DNA from: Typhlomys cinereus
Lineage: Eukaryota; Chordata; Mammalia; Rodentia; Platacanthomyidae
NCBI GenBank assembly: GCA_023101885.1
Contig: JALPQD010000125.1
Span: forward strand, 62,001-126,000
Length of the DNA stretch: 64,000 nt
Direction: 5' to 3'
Part shown: one piece after another, positions 46,946 to 59,899 of the stretch
Layout of the letters: every line of letters begins with the position of its first letter
Numbering within the stretch: position 1 is the first letter of the stretch
Position numbers and translations under genes: made by a program
The notes under the pieces: generated by a model
Told to the model about the DNA's origin: nothing
Seen by the model: the letters and a program-made list of their open reading frames with translations, nothing else
Database searches by the model: none

Positions 46946-48299
46946 CTCTTTCCTTCTTCTAACAATCCCTACTAGGCTTTTAGCATAAAGCACCAGTGCC
47001 CAGTCCCTAGAGGCACACATCCAGCTTGCAAGAAGCTCCTAGTCAGAAACAGAACCATCAGGTATAGGAGAACATTCTTCTTTTCTCTAAGGCGACTGGT
47101 CATCATCCTTCAAACACAGCACTCTTGTTTTCAGAAGGGTCCCACGTAGCATCTACATTCTCTTTCCTGCTCACAGTTCTGCAATTGACTCTACAAATTG
47201 CCTTATGCTGCTGGGGCTGTAGGCGATTGTCTTCAAGAGACTGAATGAGCCCACAGTCACTCCTCATCAGTTTGGATCTTTTGAACAGACATAGAACAAG
47301 AAAACCAGTTTAATGACAGTTTAGACAAAGCAAGGAAATTCTGTCTTGGAGGATTTAATACTATTTTTCTCAACTTAGAGTTAGTTTTTCACTGAGGATA
47401 AATTAATGACATCATATAACTCACTTTCAAAGCATATTACTTTTTTTCTCAAGCTAAAGGACAATTAAATTTAGCCTTTAAAAGAGACAGCATTCCAAAT
47501 TCCTTAGAATTATATGAAAATAAATCATATTTATATTCACTCATGTGCTACCTAGTATAAAGCTAAGACAGACAAAATTCTCATAAAATCTCAAATACAG
47601 GATTTTATTAATGAAAAATGGCAGGACAGACATTGTCAATATTCAGCGGAAGCAGAGAGTAGCCTTCCTGTTCTAATCCTCAGAGCCCGAGTTAATGCAG
47701 TGCTTCACCAGTAAGATATACTTGAATGTCAGCTCAACACAGTTTTGTATCAAAAGAAGTTCTATTTACAGAAATGGTGGGATAGGTTTTTTTTTTAAGA
47801 ACAAGTCTTTTGCAGAAAACAATTGAATATGTTAGATAAAATGTTAACTAAAAACATTTTTTATAAAACTGTTCATTTTCTAACAAGGATGTAAAGAACT
47901 ACCCAGACAAAATCTGAAAGACAGAGGGAAGTGAGAGAGGCAATCAAGACCTGAACACAACAGGTTCAATCTATTTGGAAGGCATTTGCTATATTTTGTT
48001 GGTTTTGGATAAAAATGAACAGAAGTCAAGGCTCAGAGTCAACCAACACAAGGGAAAAATCTTAGGGGGGAAAACCCTTCTCCATGTTAGGTGACAGCAA
48101 TCAACTGCACTCTGAGTCTGTGTCACCCCAAAATTGACAGGCCTCTAGCTTACCAAGTAGAGAAGAGACACAGAGAAAAGAATCTCCTCCTGGGCGAAAA
48201 GGGGGACTACAGAAACAACTCAAGATGCACCTGCTAGAAGTCAAGGGTAATTTGACAAAAGTCCCAATACTAGGAGTGGGGTGTGGAGTAACTACCATA
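46946..48299. other. Unannotated AT-rich single-copy DNA
   Basis: No gene or recognisable repeat. Confidence 0.5.
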
Positions 48300-49605
48300 T
48301 GAGCTGTCAGTCAGGGAGGTCCAAGAAGCCCCAAGTCAATACAGGTCATTACCACTGCTCTTGGCTGACTACCACAACCTGATGGTAAGACACTACTGAT
48401 GAGGACTTCACACACTTTGGAGAAATTGAGCTGGAATTGTCCTGGAATCTTCCTCCTTACTGGCTGACTTTCATAGTCTGAAAAGGTCCTATGCAGATTG
48501 TTGGGAGAAAAGCCATCAACAGTCTAACCCAGCTATGACTCCTATGAACTATAACAAGAACCAGCCTGGCAAGATGCTCACCACCGCAATAGTGGCATGA
48601 GTGGTATGTGGCTGCTAATGGTTGCCCATTGGGTTTAAGGCCCACTCCACAGGAGGAAACCCATGCCTAAGAACCATAGATGGGGAAGTTATAGCCCCTA
48701 GGAAAGGATCTACTTCTATGTTTTTGCTAAATAGACATGCTATCAAACTGTTTTATAAATGTTACTTTAAAACCATTAATAAGTGCAGCTCTCAGTCTTC
48801 GTCCTAGAGCTTCTTTAAGCAATAGATGGTAGTTGGCAGAGAATAGATGACTGTGGGAGGCTGAACACTAGATAGGACTTCTAATCCTCTTCTCTCAAAG
48901 ATCAGGGAACATTGTAGAACAGGGAGCAGAAAGAATTCAAAGACTACCCTTAAGCAGAGGCACCTCTCATTGCAGTGACCAGACATGAATTTGGAGAACC
49001 ACAATGGCACAGGATGCCAAGAACAAGTGAAGGTTGAGGAATCAGTCCTCGGCATGACGTATATACTACCACTGAACACTCAGGGACCTTTGTGCAAGAA
49101 GGAGCAGAAAAATAAATGAAAGATCCAGAAGACTGGGAAAAAGGTTAAGAAATGCTATCCCGATAAAAGATGGTCATGACAACCATTAACCCACAACAAA
49201 GGTGGTTGCTGACATGAAACCTACAGTAGACCTACCTAGTCAGTGGGTAACTCTGATTTGAGAAGAACCCTTATAAGGTCCTTATAAACTACTCATGAGC
49301 CATAGGCAGCTAAAAGATTGAGGAAAGGGCATAAGAGTGTCTAGTTTTATTATGGGAGATCCTACTAAGCACCAAGAGGAAGTCTCAAGCCCAGGATCAC
49401 ACAAAAGGCCTGAGTTAAACCCAATGAGACCCAAAAGGACTTAAATATGGGAGAAACAATTGCAAGGAAGGGGGGCTCTTAGCAGGGAAGAGAGGGAAAT
49501 AAGGAAAAGTAGAGGGAAAAATAATTACATGTACAATACATTAAATACCTTATAAATAAGAAATCTTCAAAGAGCAAAATTCACCAATAAAGAAAAGGAG
49601 AGGCG
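48300..49605 (+). mobile_element. Older rodent L1 3'-UTR (Lx-like)
   Basis: Several landmarks recall rodent Lx-type L1 3'-UTRs in order: 'accagcctggcaagatgctc', 'gggtttaaggcccactccac', 'agcaatagatggtagttggc', 'atcagggaacattgtagaac' and a purine-rich end from about 49440. It differs from the young L1 3'-UTR at 33955 and 35577, so two L1 generations are present. No ORF2 part is recognised upstream. Confidence 0.65.
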
Positions 49606-51675
49606 GAGAGAGGAAAAAGCCAACCTTCATGTCGATATGTATTTGAGTTAATAATGTCTGAAGATTCCAAGTTCCTCAAACCCTGAATTTTTTTGTTTTA
49701 AAGTATTCAAGACAGGCGCATAAGTTCCAGACCATAGCAAAACCTCTTTGGAGAAAGACTCCCACAGGGAAGCTTCCAAATTTTCAATGACAAATGCACA
49801 AACAAAGCTACCAAACATACAAAACCAAGGCACCATAAGAACATTTCTCGTATGCTGGGCAACCCTGAACCATGCACCATGAGGAGAGTCACTAGAAGAG
49901 GAGACATGCGGCAGGCTCCACAAAGGCAGGGGTCCTTCGATCCAAAGAGGAACTGCCAATGTCGTGGGAATAGAAACACCAGAAACTCTTCATTTATAAT
50001 GCATAGTGACATCCAATTCCCTGCCAAAAAGTTAAATAGGGTAGAAGCCATCAAATTCTCTAAGGTAAAAACCTTCACTTTAGAATCTTTTTAAAAAATC
50101 TTGACAACAGGAAGAGCTTAGGTTTTTTTCCCTTCTTCTTCTTTTAACTATTTTCAGAGGCAAAAACAGAGTTGGAAATAGAATCCCAGGTAAAAAGGAG
50201 TCCAAGGTGACAAAGAAGTCTGTAGTCTCTTTAGAATCCTGTGTTAGCAGATTACACTAAACCCACTGCTATATTCTGAACCATCAATCCTTTCTTGGTT
50301 TTTGTTCATGTGTTTTAGATTCCAAAATATGTATTTGTTAGAATTCCTCGCCTTTAATTTTTAAAGCCATGTGTATTTTAAGGTCAATTTAATCTGCATG
50401 TTTCCTATTTTCTTATAATTAAACCATCAAAATATTGTCTTTAAAAACTATTTGATGTCCACAGAATCTTCTGCGCCCCTTCAGTAAGCCTCTTAAAAGC
50501 ATTTTCATCCCACTTAAAAACAGAAGTTGCCCTGTGTCATGGGTGACCGGATGCAGAAACCAAGAATCCCCTTTAAATTCCAGGAACCTTGAAGTCTGCA
50601 TAATTCCTGACTCAGAGAAAATGAGTTCACCCATTGTTTAAAAAAATAAAAAAAAAAAGACTCTGTGTTGTCGAGGACATTTGGAGCAAATATGAGTTCT
50701 GTGAGAGGGAAAATCAGAGCTGCAGGAGCAATGGAAGGCTGTGAAGTTTGTTAAAGCCCCAAAGGAGCCACTGGGAGCCTCGCTTGTCACATTACCACCG
50801 ACAAAGCAAGGAAAAGCTCAGAGGCACATCAAATGTTCAACGGGACTCAAAGGAAATGTGATGTCCATATGAAATAATATTTGCTCCTAGTTCTGAGAGA
50901 ACAATGCAATATAAATGTATAGATTTCCGCACATCCAATTCACGCTCCAGTCGAATCCTCTGCTGTCGGCAGCCTATGGAGAACTCTTAATAAATTAGCC
51001 AAAATTGAATAAGTAATTTCTCGCAAAGGATGAATAGAATATGTTATTGGAACAACGACTCTTCCTCTGCAGAACTGCAATGTCTGGGCAAGTGGATGGA
51101 AAGGGCCTTCTGTAGGAACGCATGAGATCACAAGCTAGGACAGTGAGCCAGGCCCTGGAGAAGGATCCCTCCCTCTCTTGCTGGCAGCATGTATGAGCTC
51201 AAATGCCCAACAGCACTGAAAGGAGAAAGCATCCTAGTCAGGCTTCAGGGCACCTTCAACAGGTATTTCCAGAGAACCTACAAATTATCTTTGATGCAGA
51301 GTCACTGACCCCCAATCTCTTGGACAGTACCTATCACCAAGCATCAAACATGGAGCAGGCAGGATGCAGGGGCTTCCCCCCAGGGGAGCTGGCACACGAG
51401 CTCTAAGGAAAGGGGAACTGGGTTCACTTCCTGAGATTGTTAGAGGAGGATGGACTCTGGCCCTTGGGTCTGTTAGAATCCTATGTGCATCTGCATCCTC
51501 ATAGGATTGCAAGCATCTCCTTATTGGGCCTTGACCTGCAGAGATGTCCTCTGCGCTTAGGCAGAGAACAAAAGTCTGATTTTTTTTTGTAGAGTTATCA
51601 AAATAGCTCATAGGCTACATCATAGTTTGCGAGACTCTTACATGGATATTTGCATATTTCTTTTTCTATCGTTAC
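49606..51675. other. Unannotated single-copy DNA
   Basis: No gene. Overlapping minus-strand frames of 103 and 123 codons at 49648-50078 and a plus-strand frame at 49852-50094 share one stretch, but no domain is recognised in any of them. Confidence 0.45.
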
Positions 51676-51689
51676 ATGTATGTGGGGGG

Positions 51690-52020
51690 AGGAAGGGCAC
51701 TTGCATGTATATATGCCTGTTCACATGTGTGTGGGTACATGTTTGGAGAATGCCTGTATATATATGTGTGTGTTCATGTGTGCATGGAGGCCTAAGATTG
51801 ATACTGGGAATCATTCTCAATTACTTATTCTTTTTGAAATAGGGTCAAGCCCAGAGCTCACCAACAAGGCTAGCTTGGCTAACTTACCAGGGGATTTTCA
51901 CTCTCTGTTTTCTGAAACTGGAATTAAATATCCAGCATTACACATGGGATCTAGGTATTCAAACTTTACTGTTTTTGCTTGTATGGTAAGTGCTTTAATC
52001 ACTGAGTCATCTCCACAGGG
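51690..52020 (-). repeat. B3-like SINE, degraded
   Basis: 'agcccagagctcaccaacaa', 'ggctagcttggctaacttac' and the reversed tRNA-like end 'ctttaatcactgagtcatct' fit the reversed B3 body of rodents. A GT/AT-rich region forms its tail. Confidence 0.65.
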
Positions 52021-52029
52021 CAATAATGG

Positions 52030-52290
52030 AATTTCAAGAGCTTTATTGGAATATAGTTGACATAATAAGTGCACATACCTACAAGGTGCAATTTGATGCT
52101 TTGACATACATTCGTGCTCATACATACACATGCAGACACACACACAGGAACACATATGCACACTCATGAAACTATTACCATCATCAAGAAAATGAAAATC
52201 TCCATCACCTTCAAAAGCTTCTCATGACTCTTGGGTACTTCCCACTCACCCTTCTGTACTCTTCCCCTTTAGGAAGTTGCCCTATGGCTC
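52030..52290 (-). mobile_element. Old L1M fragment
   Basis: 'ctttattggaatatagttga', 'gcaatttgatgctttgacat' and 'catcaagaaaatgaaaatct' resemble an old mammalian L1 read on its reverse strand. Confidence 0.6.
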
Positions 52291-52779
52291 AACGATGCTC
52301 TATTTTGTTTGATTTTCACAATAGTTCTTAATCTCTAAGTTTTGTTTTATATAATTTATATTACTTTAAATTTAATATTTTTCTTCTTTTAGTATCCACT
52401 GCCACTAATCCTATACAGTAAATTTCTCTATTCATTGAAGTTTTCATCATCAGAAAAGAAGCTCAGCTTAAATCTCTTTTATACATTGTTCATATAGATA
52501 CTTAGTATATTCCATTTTTCCTCCATTTTCTTGAACATATAGAACAGGAATTTTAAATTGGTCCTTGTCTAAGAATTCTGTCATGGGTCAATTCTGGGTC
52601 TATTTTCAACTGATCAAATTTTCTCCTAATTTAAGTAATCTCTGTCAAATGCCACACTGTGAAGTTTGCCTTCTTGAATCTTGAATAGATATTTCTATAT
52701 TCCCAAGTATCCTTGAATTTAGTTCTGGGATTGGGAAAGCACTTTTTAGAATATACAAAATTAAATGAACTACTTAATA
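52291..52779. other. Unannotated AT-rich DNA
   Basis: Probably old repeat-derived, since it lies between two L1 fragments, but nothing is identifiable. Confidence 0.4.
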
Positions 52780-53504
52780 AATGACAAATAAATGTCTAAA
52801 TAAATGGAAAGATAAATTGTGTTTATTTATCAGAAGGGATGATATTGTTGAGATATCAGTTCTCCCCCACATTAATCTACACATCCAATGTCCTTTTTAG
52901 GCAAAGTCTAGGTGTTTTTGTCTTTTCTGTAGAAATTGACATGCTAATTTTAAACATATGTAGAAATGCAAAAGAAATTAAAGAAGCTAAGTTATTCTGA
53001 AGAAAAATGAATATGGACTTTTTTTATTTTTCTACTTTTATAAGCATATTGAGTATTCATCCTAGCTTCCCTCCTTCCCCCTTCCCTTACATCTGGAATA
53101 ATTATTTTAAACAATTTTAAGACTATAAAATTATACTATAAAGAAACAATATATTGCTATAAATAATAGAGATTGATAAAATAGAATAGATGGTCCAGAT
53201 GTTTCTATCTATGATCAGTTGATGTTCTACAAAGACTGCTGGGTCGCTAGGGTAAGTACAGCCATTCAAAAGATAATCCTGGAAGCACTAGCCATTCATG
53301 TGAAAAACATGAAAATTCCTGGACATGGACCTCACACCAAATGCAGAAATTAATGCAAAAAAATGGATCAAAGATTTAGCTGTAGCATGTAAAACCTCTA
53401 GAAAAAAATGTAGGAAAAATCTTATTAAGATAAGGAAAATATTTCTTAGGACACCCAAAAATTAATGAATAGCCAAATGAAGAATATGACAAATTGTTCT
53501 TCTA
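52780..53504 (+). mobile_element. Old L1M ORF2 region, 5' part of a split copy
   Basis: Decayed ORF2-coding landmarks in order: 'gttgagatatcagttctccc', 'gtagaaattgacatgctaat', 'tgatcagttgatgttctaca', 'acatggacctcacaccaaat' and 'aaaaatggatcaaagattta'. There are many stops. It resumes at 53976. Confidence 0.75.
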
Positions 53505-53841
53505 AAAGACGCCAATTGCATTTTTCTGGTTGATTGTGACTGCTGACAGCTTTCAAGCCCCACTGCTTCCTCTTCCCCTCTGCCCCACATCTGGGCCAAC
53601 TGATAAGAGAACCAGGTGCTCCTACCTTTGTTGCTCTCGGGAAGTGTGAAGCATGCAAGTCTAAGCTCTCAGGCACAGGAACCCTTTCCCCGCTCCTTCC
53701 CCCCCCCCCCACACACAACAAAAGCAAGCCAGGCTCCCTCCCCTTTTCTCTCAAGCCACTTTTGGTCTTACTTTGGCGTCTGTCCTGTTCTCCTCAGAAA
53801 GTCTCATTATGTGAGTCATCAACTTTCTCAGATCTTCTTGG

Positions 53842-53897
<56 letters not shown>

Positions 53898-53975
53898 TAT
53901 GCATGTGTATGTGTTTGCATGAGTGTATGTGGTCTTACTAGAAGAATCCATCCTGCAGTCTATGGGTTAACCACA
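53505..53975. other. About 470-bp insertion within the old L1M
   Basis: This segment breaks the L1 collinearity and has no L1 character. It includes a C/CA-rich stretch at 53690-53720 and a (GT)26 run at 53845-53896. The last 30 bp before 54000 return to L1. I cannot assign it; a decayed LTR is possible. Confidence 0.55.
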
Positions 53976-54892
53976 GCAAAAACTTTTACACTTTAAAAGA
54001 CATTAAGAAAGTAGAAAACTCAAGCCAAATACCTAGAGAAAATATCTCCACTTATATATGTCAAGGATGTTCATTTAGTGCATATAGTGAATTCTTAAAC
54101 CTCAATGCAAGGAAATGCACTTTTAAAGTTGGCAAAAGATTTCATCACTTACATTTTCACCAAAAAAGTCTGCAACAGCAAGCAATCATATAAAACCATG
54201 CTAAGTATCACTTATCATTAGGGAAATGCTAATTAAAACACAATAAGATGTCCCTTCATAGTCACTAGATTAGCTCAAATGACAAAGAATGAGTACTGCC
54301 AAGTTGTGAAGCAACTAGTTATTTCACTAGGGGAAATGCAAATGTACGGCCACTTTGGAAAGCAGCCTTAAAGTTTCTTGTAAAATTAAATTAGACAGGC
54401 CTACTATTCCACCCACTAATCCAACTTTTGGGTATCTATCCAAAAAAAATGAGCTCCACATTCACACAAAAATTTGTAATCAATGATTATAGTAATTTGT
54501 TCATAATTGCCCCAAACTGGAAGCTACACAAACATCAATCAGCTGGTGAGCAGATAAATCAAATGTTAAGTGTCTATTTAATGATACCCTACTAACAACA
54601 GAAAGGAAATACTGAAACACGCAACATCAAGAATGAATAGCAAAGGCATTACACCTACATGTCCAATGATACCATTCTGTAAAACTTACAAAAAGTGAAA
54701 ATAGAGGTACAGGAGGGATTTGCTGTAATGGATATATTAGAATATATTGGCATGGTGGAAATAGTCTGCATCATCATCACGATGTCAATTTGTGATCCTA
54801 TATATTTGTCAAAACACACTGGATTGTATCTTATAATGGTACATTTTATTATGTATAAACTATACTATAATGTAAAATGTAAAAGTCAATAG
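53976..54892 (+). mobile_element. Old L1M ORF2/3' end, second part of the split copy
   Basis: Resumes with 'cagcaaaaacttttacactt' and 'aaaagacattaagaaagtag', passes 'gggaaatgctaattaaaaca', 'ccacccactaatccaacttt' and 'cttttgggtatctatccaaa', and closes with 'tataatggtacattttatta' followed by 'gtataaactatactataatg'. This ending is typical of L1M 3' termini. Confidence 0.85.
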
Positions 54893-56218
54893 CTAGCATC
54901 TATTGACTGATAAAGCACTGCATTGACTTCTGAGTTTTATATCTTACCTGATTCTTATATGGACCAGTGTAGTTTTTGCAATAGTTCTTTAAAAAAATTG
55001 GTCTCAGAGAGACCAAGGGATCAAGACAATACTATCTGAAGGCACCTGCAAAGGTGGAATTTTTCATTTTATGAAGACTTTATTTTGTAGAACTACGTTG
55101 CTAAATCTTCCCATCGTATTTTCAGTATTACCCTATTTGGGCTTTTAGAACAAAATATCATAGATAAGATAGATCTTAAACGACAAGGTATTATCTCTAG
55201 TAGCTCTAAAGTTTAGAAGTCTGAGATTGAAGTATGGACAAATTCAGTGTGTCTGGTCAGGACCTGCTTTCTGGTTTGTTTATGCTTCTTGTCGCGTTTT
55301 CTCCCATGGTAGAAGGAAAAACTTGTTCCCTTGGGCCTTTGTTGTAAGGACACTAATCTCGCTCACAAGGACTCTATCTCCTGTCTTAATCACCTCCCAA
55401 GAGTGCCCTCCGCTAATACCATCACTTTGGGAGTTGGAATCTCAACAGGGGAATTTAGAGGAGGGAAACAAGCACTGAGATCAGAGCAGCTGCTTTGCAT
55501 TATCTTAAACCATCAAAAGACACAGGCAATTTCTGTCAATTGCTTCTTAAATCACAGGTAAATTATGGAAATCTTTGTACTTCTGAAAAGTGATCATCCT
55601 ACTTACCACTTATTTTAGATTTTAATTCCTCATGTTCCTGGGTAACAATGGCATCATTTTACTTGTAATAGGAACCTTAAAGAGATTTAACTGAGATGCT
55701 AAAGAAGGAAATGTCCCATTGTAGAGTAGTAACAGTAGAGCCCAAATGATATTTGTAGTGAGCATTGCTCATCACAGCTGGGCAGGAAAAGAGAGAAAGT
55801 GCTGCTTTAGCCTAGTCCTCTCCTCCTTGACATGACACCCAAGAGGATACCTCCAACTCTTTTCTACAACCATGAACAAAATATATACTGTTATTCACTT
55901 ATTTTTTAAACATCCTTTTGCTTTTTGTGTTCCTTTAATTCCAAACAATGCCTATGAAATCATAGAAATCATCATTTCTGTCTTTCAATACACGATAAAA
56001 TAAATACGCAACAAAATACAAAAGGGGACTCTTCTTGTCCTCCTAGAATTTTGGCTAAAGTGTCAGTGCTTTGAAAAAGTGATGTGGAGTATCCCAGCAA
56101 TCTAAAGTTAGGTCATGACAGCTGGCCCTTGAAGACTATCAAGAGGAGTCCTGAGTCTCATCTGGAGAATGTTCTGTCCAGTATATTCTTTTCCTTCATT
56201 TCAAGCAATGTCCTAAGA

Positions 56219-56221
<3 letters not shown>
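54893..56221. other. Unannotated single-copy DNA
   Basis: A very weak MIR-like patch lies at 54905-55000. Otherwise nothing is recognised. Confidence 0.5.

Positions 56222-56297
<76 letters not shown>
56222..56297. repeat. (TC)n-(CA)n compound microsatellite
   Basis: About 29 TC units pass directly into about 8 CA units. Confidence 0.96.
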
Positions 56298-57251
56298 CCT
56301 GATAATGCTTTCAGACTTACAAAGCGGCCCTCTTACTCCCAACCAATATAAACTTTGGGCCTCTCCAGAGCATTAGCAAATCTTAGACTTCTTCACTGGA
56401 TTCCTTAGAGGCAAGGAAGTGAGAACTCAGAGGCAAGGTGTTGCTTAGTGCTGCTCTAGAGAGCATCAGAAGGAGGGCCAAGGTTAGTGGTCTCTGCAGA
56501 GATAGAGCCAAAGCAAGCTACATGAGCTTTCACTGACCATGTGGAATGATGTTCCTGGAAGTAGTGGGGTTAGTGTCTGCAACAGATGCTGCCCAAGCTT
56601 TTCCTGCTGAAGTGTGCAAACCCCACACAGAAAAGCTGATTGATGTCACCAGTCAAAAGATGAGGAAGTATCATTCAAAGTTCCAGAGTCCATCATTGTG
56701 TATCAGGCAGGAGCTTTCACTGTGTGGTGGGTGGGCTTCTTAAAAGACACTGAAAGGTACCTTCAAAGAGCCAAGTTGTGCCTAGAGCAGGAGACAACTG
56801 ACACCGATTTTCCATCAGCTCCACCACAGTTTTCTGTTACCCTCCAGCCTCTTGCCTATGGGAAGCTCTAGGAATCAGGGTAAATGGGACTCAGGATCAG
56901 GAATACAAACAAAACAAGCCATCTGTCCTTTTTCCTACCGCTGGGCGTTCAGGAGCAAGGATCTGGATTCAGATGTTGTAAAGTAAAATTCTGAATTGGA
57001 TGATAGGTCCAAACTGAGATTTTTGACTTTTCATTTGACTGAAGTCTCAAATACGTGAGTATGAGATGGTTAGTATATCTAAAAGTGAGTAAAGAAGTTA
57101 TAAAATAAGCTTAGAATATCATTTAACAGCAGAATAAAAATTTGACAAAGAAAATAGTAAACTAGGAGAAGACAATTTCCTGACTGTGCCTCATGGAGCT
57201 GACTCCATTCATCAGAGTGTTCAAGATATTCATTTATGTACTACTTAAAAT
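56298..57251. other. Unannotated single-copy DNA
   Basis: No gene or recognisable repeat. Confidence 0.5.
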
Positions 57252-57307
57252 AACACACACACACACACACACATACATACACACATACACACACACATGC
57301 ACACACC
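57252..57307. repeat. (CA)n with CATA interruptions
   Basis: A CA run interrupted by 'catacatac' units. Confidence 0.93.
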
Positions 57308-57502
57308 ATGACTTACATTCCATAGTGCAAACTTTGAGAAGGATTGTCATGCCATACTACAATAATAATGTAAAGGGAACAGCATTCAGCATTAAGAAGA
57401 TATGCACCATGACCTATATGGTCATGGAGAATCACCAAGGGATAAATAACTTGCTTCATCCACACAGTCTCCTCCTTACCCAAAACTCAAGCATTCTTCT
57501 TC

Positions 57503-57877
57503 TGTAATGGTTAATGTCAGTTACCAACTTTGACAGAATCTAGTCTCCTAGGTGACTAGGAGACAAATTTCTTGGCATGTCTGCGAGAGTTACTAGGTTA
57601 ATTTTAGTTAGTTCTTAAGTTAATTGAGGCGAGAAGACTCATCCTGAATGTGGGCGGCGCGCTTGCGCGCTTCCCTGGGCTGGGATCCTAGACTAAATGA
57701 AAACGATAGAATGAAGCACAGCGGCATTCATCCCTTTGCTTTCTGACCATGGATGCCACCAACTGCTTCGAAAATGATGGTTTGTGTCCGCAAACTGTGA
57801 GCCAAAACAAACCCTTCTTTTCCTAAGTTGCTCTTGTTGGGTATTTTGTGCCAGCAATGTGCAGGATAACTAATACA
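57503..57877 (+). mobile_element. MaLR (ORR1/MT-like) solo LTR
   Basis: About 375 bp starting TGTAATGGTTAATG and ending CTAATACA. It includes 'gactcatcctgaatgtgggc', 'gctttctgaccatggatgcc' and 'actgtgagccaaaacaaacc' then 'taagttgctcttgttgggta', which are rodent MaLR landmarks. A 4/5 match, tcttc/acttc, flanks it. A 9-bp stem (57543-57551 with 57556-57564) and a CpG-rich 'gcgcgcttgcgcgc' lie inside. Confidence 0.85.
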
Positions 57878-58197
57878 ACTTCCTAGATCAGAATATTTAA
57901 CTGAAGGCTACTTTGTGTTTCTGCTTCACCACTGACAAGATTTAATATCTACTTGGAAATTTAATTATTAAATATGTAAAATATGTTTGCCTGATAGTTT
58001 TATATAAAGAACCTCTGATTTCTCCAATTTAATTAGTCCACTACTAAAACTCTGGGAAAATAAATCATCTTCAGATTTTTACTCTATATATCAGCCAGGT
58101 CATCCACTTCCTTCGAGGTTGACAACAATATGCATAGGAACCTTTATGTAAAGTGTTCATTAATTAAACAATTGCTTCCTTTTTACTTAGTGTGTAC
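57878..58197. other. Unannotated AT-rich DNA
   Basis: No gene or recognisable repeat. Confidence 0.5.
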
Positions 58198-58198
58198 A

Positions 58199-58244
<46 letters not shown>

Positions 58245-58478
58245 GGCACTTGAGTACTTGAGTATGTGTGCTTGTGGATGCCCAAAGGTGACTTCAGGAA
58301 TCTTCTGGATTGCTCTCCTCCTTATTGCTTTGCTCTGGAGTTTTCCAGCCTCTGCCTTATAGAACTGAATCTGTGGCAGAGCACAGCCATATCCACCCAG
58401 CATCATTATATGGCATCAAATTCAGATCCTTTTGCTTGGGAGGCAAAGGCGTTAACCCCTGAGCTATCTCCTTAGCCC
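58198..58478 (-). repeat. Dip-type SINE, older, with (GT)n end
   Basis: Reversed copy: GT run at 58201-58239, body 'ggtgacttcaggaatcttct', and reversed head 'gcgttaacccctgagctatc'. It is close in plan to 46651. Confidence 0.82.
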
Positions 58479-58967
58479 CAACCACTTATTTCTTAAGTTT
58501 CCTGTGAGCTGGGCATGGGGTGTACAATAGAACAAATTAGAACCCTTACTCTCTGTGGGCCACCTGCTTAGCATGAGGACAAAAGAGCAGACAAATGAGT
58601 GGGGGGAGCTGACAAGAACTCTGCTAACTATGGAAGAAGTTACACAGTTACAGAGAGGGAAGATTGAGAACCAAGAAATGTGGGGAGCCTTCAGACACTA
58701 GAAAGGACCAGGATCCTCTCCTCACCTGCCAATACTTTGACTTTTACCCAAGGAGACCTGCATGTATCTTTAACCTGCACACTGAGAGATGACAAATTTG
58801 CACTGCTTGCTACTAGATAACATATAACCTGTTATGAACAGTGATAGGAAACACTTTCAAAATTTTTTACTCCTCACTAGGGTTTAACAGTATGGGAGAG
58901 AGGTAGTTGCCAGAAAAGCTAAAAGGCATACAAATAAGTGAATGTCAAAGATATCCAAACAGGTCTG

Positions 58968-58970
<3 letters not shown>
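58479..58970. other. Unannotated single-copy DNA
   Basis: No gene or recognisable repeat. Confidence 0.5.

Positions 58971-59014
<44 letters not shown>
58971..59014. repeat. (TG)22 microsatellite
   Basis: An unbroken TG run with no SINE body recognised next to it. Confidence 0.95.
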
Positions 59015-59017
<3 letters not shown>

Positions 59018-59899
59018 TTAAACCAAATCTTAGTTATTGATGAACAGCTTTTCATGCAGACAGAATGCTTCTGAGATGTCTAATTTTTTATGATTGAGGT
59101 TGACTGGTCTGCAGAGTCAATGAGCCTTACACTGTGATTGACATGTGAGTTGTCTCTCAAGGGGACGACAAAGGTGGTGACATAAGTGGACAATCAACCG
59201 TGAGAAGCCACAGGCTCGAACGCTAGAACTGCTGCAAAGGCTCACTGTCTCCAGTGTTCTGCACTGTGGAAAACATACCTGAGGAGACGGATGGGTTATT
59301 GGGGCAATAAAACCCAGAGATATGTGGCGTGAGACTCATTACTCGCTTTTACTGTCCAAACAGTGAGGAACAGTCGTTTGTAAGTACTCTTTCACGTGGT
59401 GTGGGAAAGGAATCCTTCTTCCTCCTTCTTAGCCATGAAAAGGCCCCCATGAGGATAAGTGGAATTGCATCATGAATTTTCCTTTTGTTCTCCGCAGAAT
59501 CCTGCTTCTGTGCTTGTGCTACAAGTGGGATTTATGTGAAATAGATCCCTTTCTCCCTCATAGTTCTACTGGCAGAGATCACACAGGGGTGACCACCCTC
59601 CTCCCCCATATGATGTAATAGACAGCCCAAAATGCAAATGCTTTAAAGTTTTTTCCATCTTGTTTGTGTTTCCTTTTATTTTCCTGAAGTCTTGCTCTTC
59701 TTAGTGCCTCCTTCACTCCTGCTGAGGGTGATGAGGCGTCAGTGTGTGTGTGAGTTTTTCACACTATCACAGATCCCTGGAATTGGCAAGGTCTTCCGAT
59801 GTTCGCCTCATCGTCCTCTTTGCTCATCTAACCCGGATCCCTGGCTTAGTGACTCTTGCAGGCTGAATTGCATCTTCTCCAAATTTATGTATCTCTTAT
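59015..59899. other. Unannotated single-copy DNA
   Basis: No gene. The 152-codon frame beginning at 59692 runs into the LTR downstream and is not protein-like. Confidence 0.5.

Noticed and set aside
49852..50094. Basic plus-strand peptide with two cysteines, considered as a retroviral-type zinc-knuckle remnant
   Set aside because: The cysteine/histidine spacing does not fit CX2CX4HX4C and no neighbouring retroviral parts are recognisable.
224..58478. Functional tRNA genes at tRNA-like heads
   Set aside because: Each A/B-box-like head belongs to a SINE with body and A-rich or CA-rich tail, and none folds as an intact tRNA by eye.
4297..59014. CRISPR-like arrays
   Set aside because: All short tandem repeats are simple di- or tetranucleotide microsatellites; there are no repeat-spacer arrays, and the DNA is mammalian.
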